Of a DNA stretch of 64,000 nt, positions 56,016-64,000 are shown in pieces. How positions within the stretch are numbered: the stretch's first letter is position 1; each line of letters starts with the position of its first letter. This DNA is from Limnephilus marmoratus (lineage: Eukaryota; Arthropoda; Insecta; Trichoptera; Limnephilidae): NCBI GenBank assembly GCA_917880885.1, contig OU862909.1, positions 34,222,405 through 34,286,404 on the forward strand, given 5' to 3'. The position numbers and the translations under genes are program-made. The notes under the pieces were generated by a model. The model was not told where the DNA came from. It searched no databases and worked only from the letters and a program-made list of their open reading frames with translations.

Positions 56016-57049
56016 TTAAGTACACTTAAAAAAAGAAAAACCATTTTGCGAAAATTTTTGACAATAATATGAACCCTGATTAGATAAATTACTATAATAT
56101 CTGTGAGTAGGTATCACCAATTTTTTTTAAGAGTGACAACGGGTCGTTTCTACGGCTCGTTCTTAAGCTTAACGGAGTTAAATTTTAAGTTTTAAAAAAA
56201 GAGTATTGCAGATCCTATTTCAATGTATATGGAACAACTTACATACGATAAAAATAAATGGCAAATATGAATAACAATTAGTTCTTAGCCTAATAGTAGC
56301 ACCTTTTTTGGCTATTCGTATTTTCGTATTTGAAATAGTTAGGTACATAAAAAACATACCGTCTATGCTATGTAACTGTGCCAAATACTTCAATACGAAT
56401 AGTCATGTAAGGTGTACTCATTGGGACTGCCCAGGTGCCCAGTGGTCTATGGAATACTTTCCCTGGCTTTTCTTTTCTTTTTATATATTTTATTTTCTTT
56501 CTGCTATTATAGTATCTAATTACTTACATTGTAACATTATCATAAAACTGCTTTTTTCTCATTACTTATTTTATTTTCAGAAGGTTTCTTCGACTGGTTA
56601 TAAGCCGTTATTTTTCTTTTTCTTTTACCAACAGTTTTATCTCTTTTTTACGTTACCTATTTCAGAAGAATTATTCCACGGGCTGCTACTTCTATTTATC
56701 TTTTGTATAATGTTAATGCAAGTACTTGCATACTGCTTACTAACCCCGTATGCATGGACATTTGAGGGTCTAGAGTCGTTCAAATAAATGTAGCTTCGTT
56801 CAAAAAAAAGGTCTTGACGTGTGCGGTGAAGGAGGAAACCATATGTTTCCTTATAAAGCCGTTGGGAAAGTCGTGGGGTCCCTTCCAAAAGTCATGTGAT
56901 CAAAAAGTAATATGACTAGAAATTTTTTTATTTTTTTATTTATTTTTTATTTTTTTTATTTTTATTGAGATAGTTTATACTACATGAATATAAACTAATA
57001 AGCACTTGAAAATGTCAAGAGATCTAGGAATATCATTTAGCAGCACCAT

Positions 57050-57206
57050 ACCTCATGCCATGCTGGGCTAGCACATCTTTCCTCTCTCCTACAGTATGGG
57101 TCTCTTTAATACGTATCTTCACCCCTTCCTCTCCGCAAAAAGACCCCCAAACAGCATCCCCGAAAATAACATAGGCCCGGAGGGAAATATTTTCCTCACG
57201 GCCTCG
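57050..57206 (+). mobile_element. LINE-A / SINE-1 3' end
   Basis: CAGTATGGGTCTCTTTAATA, CCTTCCTCTCCGCAAAAAGA, CATCCCCGAAAATAACATAG and TTTTCCTCACGGCC. Upstream it resembles the C-terminal coding part of LINE-A more than the SINE-1 body. Lies 340 bp before the TM3 exon. Confidence 0.65.
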
Positions 57207-57543
57207 GGAATGGCGATTTTATATTAAGGTACTCGTATATATAATTTGTTTCATATATTTGATTTTATTCAAAAAGATTTCAGAGAAACAGGTCACGTGA
57301 CATGCACTCCAAGTAGCACGGTAACAGATGAGACGAGAAAAAATGGTTTTTGTTTAAAAAGCAATAGCAAAATGACAAATTACTTAAACATTTTGACTCC
57401 ACATATGCTCAGGAATCGCTGGTTAAAATCCGTATGCCGTACATATGACTCCTGGCAACATTGTTTAACTCCTTCCATCCATCCATTCAAATCTTTTGTT
57501 TGTGATGGAAACATTAAAGAGAGTTATTTGTTTATTTATCCAG

Positions 57544-57735
57544 GTGGTGGTGAGATTCTTCGAGCCCTCCGTGGAGCAGTGCCTGGTGGAGCCGTGGTTC
57601 CGGGAGCTCGGTTTCGTGGTCTGCTACGGAGCAATCATCCTGAAGCTGTACCGCCACCTAATCGAGTTCCGGACCCGCAAGGCGCACCGCTGGGTGGTCA
57701 GGGACGTGGACCTGCTCAAGTACCTTCTAGCCATG
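57544..57735 (+). CDS. GPR158/179-like class C GPCR, exon with ECL1, TM3 and ICL2
   Basis: Internal exon of 192 nt (64 codons, phase 0 at both ends). The acceptor is TTTATCCAG|GTG and the donor ATG|GTAAAT. The peptide starts VVVRFFEPSVEQC, giving the end of TM2 and extracellular loop 1 with the cysteine expected to pair with loop 2 in class C receptors. It continues through TM3 (LGFVVCYGAIILKLYRHL) and the basic intracellular loop FRTRKAHRW, and ends at LLKYLLAM, the beginning of TM4. The pattern FEPS..C......LGF..YG...LKL.R matches human GPR158/GPR179 as remembered. No later exon was recognised up to 64000, so the gene continues outside the window. Confidence 0.88.
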
Positions 57736-57851
57736 GTAAATATTACGTTACCTACCTAACCTAACATTATTTATATAAAATATAGATACAAAATAAGGTA
57801 TATTGTTTCTATACTTACTTTCATGTTTTCACTAGGTAGGTACCTGTCTAA

Positions 57852-57960
57852 TGGTGACCGAACAACTCGGAATCATGCAACTTCAACACCTTTAAAATGG
57901 TTAAATAGGTTATGTTAGCTTAGGTTATGGGCTACTTTTCAATTTTTTTTCAATTATCGC
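57852..57960. mobile_element. MITE-A fragment (one arm)
   Basis: GGTGACCGAACAACTCGGAA, CAACTTCAACACCTTTAAAA and GGTTATGGGCTACTTTTCAA match the left arm and interior of MITE-A. The right arm is not recognisable. Confidence 0.55.
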
Positions 57961-58079
57961 TATTTAGTCGTTGTCACCTTGGTTGGATATTTGATAGTGA
58001 CATTTTTTTCATTAATGAACTTTGAATTGAAAATCATTTCTTTTGCTCATTTACATAACTAAAATACGATCCCGTCGAT

Positions 58080-58432
58080 GAATACTGGTAAATGGCGGAT
58101 ATTAGCGTTAATTCCTTCCGGTAATTCGGTGTGTGTCATGTGCACTCACCCTTCACTTATTAAAAGCAGGTCAGTTACATTCGATCTTCCAAAAAATGTG
58201 CGGAGAAAATATACTGGTTGTATTGATTGTGAAAATAAATTCCTAGTGCAACCATGCGCCTGGCACTTTTCAAGCAATCAATCAAACCCCCAATCGAGAG
58301 TCCAAGTTCAAAATACAACATAAATTTACGCGAACGATTTTTTTCTTTTTTTGGATTAATGCCAAAATCCAAAACTTCATTTTGGGCTGCAAAAAATGCA
58401 CATGCGGCCCATGGGCCTATTGTTGGGCATGC
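58080..58432 (-). mobile_element. hAT-like terminal piece, copy 2
   Basis: Shares CACTCACCCTTCACTTATTA, CAATCAATCAAACCCCCAAT, CGAGAGTCCAAG and TTCATTTTGGGCTGCAAAAA with 55570-56015 and ends in GTTGGGCATGCATGG. More diverged at the end. Confidence 0.6.
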
Positions 58433-58476
58433 ATGGTTTCCGTTTTCCCGTTGCCAGTAGGTATTTGTGCCTTATT

Positions 58477-59495
58477 TTAAAACGACTTCAAAAAGGAGGA
58501 GGTTCTCAATTCGACTTTATTTTATTTATTTTTTTTTTTATGTTTGTTACCTCAGAACTTTCGACTGGGTGAACCGATATTGATGATTCTTTTTTAAAAC
58601 AAAAATTTTAACAAAACAAAAAAACGACTTCAAAAAATGCACTAAAAAGTAAAAAAATAATTTCGTATTCTTCTACAACTTAATAATCAACTTACTTTTT
58701 CTACTCATCAATATGTAGGTACGATTGTTATTTTTGGAGTCGGTGTAAGCCAAGGTAGGTTTGTAACTACATACATAGTCATAGGTGAGATGTGCTTGTG
58801 TCGCACGCGCGACTTGACGAGGTGAGAGGTGAGAGCGGGCCGTGGCGGGAGGGGAGCTGTCAAGGGAACACGCCGGGCCGGGTACCTTGGCTGACACCGA
58901 CTTCAAAAATAACAATCGTACCTACATATTGATGAGTAGAAAAAGTAAGATGATTATTAAGTTGTAGAAGAATACGTAATTATTTTTTTTACTTTTTAGT
59001 GCATTTTTTGAAGTCGTTTTTTTTTGTTTTGTTAAAATTTTTGTTTATTTTTTGATTTTTAGTGAATCTGAAGTACACTAACTAATTCGATTAAGATTCG
59101 GCCCAGTATCGTTAATTTGCTCTTAAGAATTGGAGAGTTCCGTTACTTTGTCATGGATCCCATAATCAGAACCTACCCAAACTCTCATCAAACTACCCTT
59201 AAAGTACATCCTTCTCAATAAAAAAAGAATAATTGAAATCGGTTGGCGTGATGTTGAGTGATTCGTCCAAATGTCGCGCACGAACTTGACGCAAATTTAA
59301 GACAGAAGTGATTTTCTCATGGATGCCATTATCGGAACTAAACCAAATTAAAATGGGACCACACGGGAAGCACCAGCTTTCAAATAAAAAAAGAATCATC
59401 AATATCGGTTCATCCAGTCGAAAGTTCTGAGGTAACAAACATAAAAAAAAATATACAGTCGAATTGAGAACCTCTTCCTTTTCGAAGTCGTTTAA
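58477..59495. mobile_element. Foldback element with a second palindrome inside
   Basis: Outer arms: AAACGACTTCAAAAAGGAGG, AGGTTCTCAATTCGACT and TATGTTTGTTACCTCAGAAC at 58477-58595, inverted at 59380-59495. Inside, a second pair of arms of about 140 bp (58617-58757 and 58895-59045) surrounds a GC-rich centre (GAGAGCGGGCCGTGGCGGGA). Two tandem relatives of about 150 bp with TCATGGAT.CCAT.ATC and CAATAAAAAAAGAAT lie at 59100-59260 and 59285-59430. No transposase seen. Confidence 0.75.
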
Positions 59496-59992
59496 AAATA
59501 AAAAACAAGAAAAAAATAATCGATGTATGGTTGCCTGAATCGCCTGAATTAGTATGTTAGAACTGATCCAGAATCCAGCAATTCACATTCAAACCCAAGA
59601 TTCAATCGGAAGATGACTACTTCGGCGTATTATCTCCCTATCGGTACAGATATCTCCCCAGCGGCTTGGAGGCTGTGAATTCTCAATCGCTTCCCCATCT
59701 AGACCCGTCTCTTCATATTTCATCTCACGGCACATCTGCAGCGCTGAATGGAAAATGAATCCGGAGTAAAATATGAGTAGGAACGTTTCAGTAAGGTATG
59801 CACGGAAAATGTGGATTAATGATCTGTCGAATCATCACTCTTACCCCAACGGATATCTTAATGGAGAGGTGTTATATTTAGCGAATGAAAAAATTATATC
59901 AATGGTAGAAATTTTTAAATTGAAAAATTAATTCGATGAAGGTTTTATTTTTGAAGTAAAACTTCTTTACGCACGCTCGACTTGAGGGGTAA

Positions 59993-60157
59993 GGGAACGT
60001 ACCCAAACTACGTGACCAACTTTTTGCAATTTTTAACCCCCCCCCCCCCCCCCCCGGTGACCAAAATCCTAAGGAACCCGCCGCTCATTTGTATGGAGCG
60101 TGACCTTTTGAAGACCCCCCCCCCCCTAAAAGTGTCACGTAGTATGGGTACGTTCCC
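59993..60157. mobile_element. MITE, 165 bp, TAA target duplication
   Basis: Left GGGAACGTACCCAAACTACG, right CGTAGTATGGGTACGTTCCC, flanked by TAA on both sides (59990-59992 and 60158-60160). Two C runs are inside: about 19 C near 60037-60055 and 13 C near 60114-60126. A 3-bp duplication of this type fits PIF/Harbinger or ISL2EU-like elements. Confidence 0.8.
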
Positions 60158-60189
60158 TAAGCTGGTGTTACGAAAAGTGGTGATGTGTT

Positions 60190-60409
60190 TTTTTTTTTTT
60201 TTTACATGAGCTCCACACAGGAGGCCTTGAGGAAAATAATTTCCCTCAGGGCCTATGTCATCTTTGAGGATGCTGTGTGGAGGGTTTTTTTTAAGGAAAG
60301 GAAGGAGAGGAGAGTTCTGGGAAGGAAAAGGGTTTAAGGGGTGGGTAGGAATCTGGGGTTCAGTATGTCCTGGTCATCCGCCTCCAAGACCTAGACAAAC
60401 CTCACCCCC
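60190..60409 (-). mobile_element. SINE-1, 5'-truncated, with 7-bp target duplications
   Basis: Inserted in the 17-bp minisatellite. ATGTGTT is present at 60183-60189 and 60410-60416 and only once in the corresponding place of the other element copy. Minus strand: GGGGGTGAGGTTTGTCTAGG to CTCATGTAAAAA with a poly(A) of about 17. It lacks the GC-rich head. Confidence 0.9.
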
Positions 60410-60544
60410 ATGTGTTACGAAAAGTGTGATGTTACGAAAAGCGTTATGCGAACGGTAATGGATGCGAACGGTGAGCTGGCGAGACAAACGGTCGGGCCTT
60501 TACGCACGCTTGACTTGGGGAGTGATAAGTATAAGGATAAGGAT

Positions 60545-60670
60545 AGGTCACCCCAAGGTCGTAGGTCACCCCAAGGTCGTAGGTCACCCCAAGGTCGTAA
60601 GTCACCCCACGGTCGCAGGTCACCCCATGGTCATATGTCATCCCAATGTCATATGTCACCCCAATGTCAA
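60545..60670 (-). repeat. 18-bp minisatellite, about 7 units
   Basis: Unit GGTCACCCCAAGGTCGTA, the reverse complement of the unit at 11892-12135. The last units drift to CATATGTCACCCCAATGT. Confidence 0.9.
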
Positions 60671-61026
60671 CGTCAATGTCATATGTTCTTTTATAAGCTA
60701 GTGAAGTTTTACATCAGTCGTGTGGTCACTCGTTTTTTTTTTAATGTGAAACCGCACAAGGGTCGCAATGCTTGCAACATCAATATGTTATTAATTCATT
60801 GTACAATACATAAGTACCAGAAAAATATAATTACTTAAATACTCTCAGTATCGCGCTATACACATATTTCATATTGAAAATTATTATTCTTGTAAATATA
60901 TAGAAAAGTGGAACACGGTTAATTCGCACGGTTACTACTCAAAAAAAAATCGTAAATCCAGTTAGTAAAGTTAATCATGAGAAGTCAGCAGGTATTTTGG
61001 TTTCGGGGAAATGGAAAATAATGCAT

Positions 61027-61760
61027 TTAAGAGGGCATTACCAGAGAAAACCAGAAATACGTCATTTTCAAAAAAGTTTTTAGACGTATTAACTCTTTTC
61101 CACAAAAAATATTATAAATGGATTTCGAAAGATTGTTCTTTTATCTAGCATTCGTAGGTAATAAATTTTGAGAATTTTTTTAAATTTTTATTATAATAAG
61201 GTTATTCCATAGGTCGTTGGCAGATTTGTTAAATTTTCAAAAAAGTTTTTGTATTATACCACACCCATTTCAAATAATATAATCATGCAGTAAAATAAAT
61301 CAATACATTATCTAGCAAACGTATGTATTAGAATTTTAATTTTAGTTTCAATAAAATCATTAAAAAATATGTACGTATATGTGTTTCTTGACGAAAATTG
61401 GTCCATTTGTGTATTTATTTGCGCACTTACAAACTAATATATTTCAAATTTTTTTAACATTCTTATTAAATTTAGACATTATTGAAAAATGATAAATACT
61501 TATAATCAAAAAATGACTACAAAAAGTACACTATTTTAATAGTTTTATCATCACGCCTTTCAGCATTTTTGGATGAAGGTATAAATTAAAGCTAATTTGG
61601 ATTGAAATAAATTCGATATTGAGTTTTAATTTAAAAAAGCTGGTACGGAGAATAATTAATCTTTCTCATTGTAACCGCCCTGCACGATCGGAAGAACAAC
61701 TTTCGACGAAATGTGGATTTTCGTCCGCTGGCTGGTTAAACGCTCTTAATAGATATTTTA
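61027..61760 (+). repeat. Repeat L, copy 3 (most complete)
   Basis: From GAGGGCATTACCAGAGAAAA to CCGCTGGCTGGTTAAACGCT. Very similar to 12515-12984 and 13412-13460, and diverged from 31160-31890. AT-rich, without an ORF and without evident terminal inverted repeats. Confidence 0.8.
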
Positions 61761-62167
61761 ATCAAATTTTTATCGACTGTTCAGTTGGCGGCCATTGTTA
61801 TTGCTGTGAAAGTTTCAAGGATAGCTTTTTCTTCGTCTATTATTTAACATTACCTGACATAAAATAGGTTCTTAGTTTGGGTTTAATAAAAAAACTAGCA
61901 AAAAACATTTTTAATATATACATCCATGTTTTAAAACGGCGCGGCATGAGGAAAAGACATTGACTTAAAGAAATATTCCGTTTTCTTTAACGAAAAACAT
62001 ATAAAAATGCATTATTTCCCATTTTCAGTTACTTTTATAATGGAGTAATAGTGTAATACGTTACTTTAATAATTTCTCTTTGTTATCTTAATAATGCAAA
62101 TTGTTGTTATAATTAAATAAGCCTTTTATAGAATGCCTCGCAAGAGTTCCTTGTGAGGCATTCATAT

Positions 62168-62524
62168 AATTGCTCCCGTCTGGAGCCAGTGAGACTATGG
62201 CATCCCCAATTGGGGTATGCTGTGAGGCTGAAGATAGTGGGGAGGGGAAGGAGATAGGGAAGATGAAGGTTGGGAAGTATCTGGCTATTCAGATCTGGTC
62301 ACCAAATACGACTAAAGCCATTTCAAGCAATGTTTCAATAATTCTGAGGGGTGGTCTTACACCAGGGCGATACTGAGAGTATCTTGCACTCTGGAATATG
62401 CTGTACGAATTAATTGTGAAATATCACAAATTAGTCAAATAAAATTTATTTACGGACGCCGGGTTCGAACCCGCCACCTACGGATTGCGAGTCGAGAGTC
62501 TTACCCCTCGACCTCGGAGACCGT
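62168..62524 (-). mobile_element. SINE-2 with tRNA-like head, lacking poly(A)
   Basis: Minus strand: GGTCTCCGAGGTCGAGGGGT (A-box region), GGTTCGAACCCGGCGTCC (B box at 62473-62462), body, and GACTATGGCATCCCCAATTG reversed. It stops at GCTCCCGTCTGGAGCC without the GATTCTTGTGCGG end and poly(A). The head differs from that of 12985-13410 in about a quarter of positions. Confidence 0.85.
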
Positions 62525-63289
62525 CGAATTCTGTCCCACTTTTCTGCATGATTACCATAATTTCTTACACAATATTTAATTATACAGGTACATACGCTAG
62601 CTTTCCAAACCGGTTTCACTCCAATTTCAATTCGACAATATCTAACGAATAATAATGTAATTTTTTTTTGCAACAAAGTGGCTATTTCATAGCTCCCTAT
62701 CTCATGATAGAAATGACGCTATGAGCTGCTTTGGTCTAGAAAATCCTATCGAAAAAGTTATTTTAATTTCAGGGCGTCAGAGCTTACCATTTGAAAATTT
62801 TTGCTGCTGTAAAACACGATTTAATTACGATAACATCGGTAAATAATAACGTTCTCGTTATGTGAATTTCGGTTTATTTTATCCGTTTTAATCATATTTT
62901 GCAGATGAATAAAAAAACACAAATTATGACAGAATCCATATATCTCTCTGGGATGTGAATTTACGATTTCTTAGGGGAATACTTTATTTATTTACAATTT
63001 ACTTAATCTTGTTGATGCGTCTCGTGAATACGCCAAAACGACTTATTGATATAAACATAACGTTATACAAATATTATCAAATGTTATGGCATATGGCACA
63101 AGAACTTGGCATCGCTTTCACTCGTAGATTTAGGCAAACACAGTTATAATAATAAATACAAATTCCTTCTTCATTATTTAATAGACTTCAACAGTTTTTT
63201 ATGCGAAGAAAAACTATGAATATATTTGATACCGAAATAATCGGTCTGGTAATAGATTTTTTTGAAGTTATTTAAGATTGGTATTTTAG

Positions 63290-63859
63290 GGGGTTATTGG
63301 GCGTTTTTATAGTTGGCACGGCAACGGCACAAAAAAGGCAATAAACGGTCAACCTTATCGCTATAATGCTGCAGCTCTTTCTTACGCTCTATGTCAAAGC
63401 CTTTTAACTTATGGAATTTCTGCTTGGGGGGGAGCTGCCGACAAGTACATTAAACCGCTTAACACAACTAATAAAACATTAATTAGGATCATGTTCAATA
63501 AACCTTATCTTTACCCAACGGAAAACATACTTATTACTAATAACATACTAGATATCAGGAAGCTGTTCATTAAAAAGATCATACAAATGAACTGCATAAA
63601 ATCCTCACCATGCCACATAACTCACCCAAAAAACACAAGAGCTAAATCGTGTAATCTACTTCTGGTGCCTAAAACTAAATCATCTTTTGCCCAAAAGCAC
63701 GAATCTTACATCGCACCTCACATTTTTAACACCTTCCTAAAAGAAACCACCTATTGTGCCACAAAAAACAACCTAAACTGGTTATACAAACATTTCAATA
63801 CATGGTTACTACACAAAAAAAGGGCATGCATCACCAAGTTATTAGTAATCTCATCTTAG
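63290..63859 (+). mobile_element. Jockey/CR1-like LINE RT C-terminus, open 190 codons
   Basis: One frame is open from 63290 to 63859: YNAAALSYALCQSLLTYGIS and AWGGAADKYIKPLNT (the L.YGI..WG motif), TLIRIMFNKPYLYPTEN, DIRKLFIKKIIQMN, then YIAPHIFNTFLKETTY and a stop after LLVISS. This is the part after the RT domain in Jockey/CR1-type LINEs. The 5' side is truncated near 63290; the 3' UTR runs toward the window end. Confidence 0.85.
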
Positions 63860-64000
63860 TCTCTAATCCTCACTCTTTATCAACATATATGTGTTGGTTA
63901 CTTATACAAATTTTATCTTAATTATTAATACTGCTTTTGTTTTACGAATGCTTATATTATTATTACCTCATATGTATATTATTTTGTTGAAACCTTATAG

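Larger units (their letters stand above)
26096..57543 (+). other. Large intron between TM2 and TM3 exons (31.4 kb)
   Basis: GTAAGC donor at 26096 and TTTATCCAG acceptor ending at 57543, phase 0. Most of the transposable elements of the window lie inside it, in both orientations. Stretches where I recognise nothing are 26100-27735, 28360-28850, 29700-30290, 33060-33480, 37870-38160, 40215-40895, 45350-46260, 47850-49450, 49715-51010 and 53890-54470. Confidence 0.8.
59951..60740. mobile_element. Minisatellite-bearing element, copy 2 (inverted)
   Basis: TTGAAGTAAAACTTCTTTAC at the left; GTGAAGTTTTACATCAGTCG with TGTGGTCACTCG at the right. The order is inverted relative to 11815-12395 (ACGCACGCTCGACTT, 17-bp units, TTACGCACGCTTGACTTGGG, 18-bp units). 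It contains two later insertions: a MITE (59993-60157) and a SINE-1 (60190-60409). Confidence 0.65.
57736..64000 (+). other. Start of the next intron (continues beyond the window)
   Basis: Follows the ATG|GTAAAT donor. No matching next exon (TM4 onwards) was found before the window ends, so this intron is at least 6.3 kb. It contains a MITE-A fragment, a hAT-like terminal piece, a 1-kb foldback, the minisatellite element, the 0.7-kb repeat L, SINE-2 and a LINE fragment. Nothing was recognised in 59500-59940, 61765-62165 or 62530-63285. Confidence 0.7.

Noticed and set aside
56308..56787. 159-codon ORF with hydrophobic stretches
   Set aside because: AT-rich codons (Phe, Tyr, Ile, Leu), no conserved motif and no link to the receptor frame; it looks like chance in AT-rich DNA.
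57246..57764. 172-codon ORF covering the TM3 exon in another frame
   Set aside because: The correct frame is set by splice sites, phase and similarity (VVVRFFEPS..); this frame gives only Gly/Ala/Arg-rich translation of the exon.

Overview
The window looks like AT-rich nuclear DNA of an arthropod, most likely an insect. There are no operons or dense ORFs. Coding signal appears only as short, GC-richer exons with GT/AG boundaries, set in a sea of degenerate transposable elements (TEs). No species can be named from the sequence alone.

One host gene is supported, on the + strand: a GPR158/GPR179-like orphan class C G-protein-coupled receptor. Three exons are visible: 21754-21916 (Cys-rich linker and TM1), 26027-26095 (a 23-codon exon, TM2) and 57544-57735 (extracellular loop 1, TM3, intracellular loop 2). 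They join without a frame break and are separated by introns of 4.1 kb and 31.4 kb. The N-terminal extracellular region and TM4-TM7 are not in the window, so almost everything here is intron or upstream sequence of this gene.

The rest is a layered TE landscape. (1) LINE 3' ends from several lineages, all 5'-truncated: Jockey/CR1-like reverse-transcriptase (RT) C-termini (215, 3761, 14105, 21500, 36640, 47251, 63290), a Jockey-like family called LINE-A here (17733, 28855, 40900) and RTE-like pieces (21250, 34215, 51295, 52085), with one long open RT fragment of 328 codons at 52874-53860. (2) Two abundant short retroelements: SINE-1, whose 3' end is the same sequence as the 3' end of LINE-A, and SINE-2, with a tRNA-like head carrying A and B boxes. 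(3) DNA transposons: a 2.4-kb hAT element with perfect 8-bp target duplications holding three further insertions, a PIF/Harbinger element with a MADF ORF and a transposase remnant, a decayed ZBED5-like hAT transposase, two Helitron pieces and many MITEs. (4) Foldback elements whose arms carry a hammerhead-ribozyme core with a self-complementary, loop-less stem III. The copy at 27919-27959 keeps every catalytic core base. (5) Tandem DNA: an 18-bp minisatellite inside a dispersed element (two copies) and a 1.8-kb polypurine tract.

The nesting gives relative ages: SINE-1 hit by hAT (33.7 kb), SINE-1 hit by RTE (51.3 kb), the minisatellite element hit by SINE-1 (60.2 kb), MITE-A hit by foldback elements (22.2 and 27.9 kb), LINE-A hit by a MITE (29.3 kb), and a 0.7-kb non-coding repeat hit by SINE-2 (13.0 kb). 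No functional rRNA, tRNA or CRISPR array was found.
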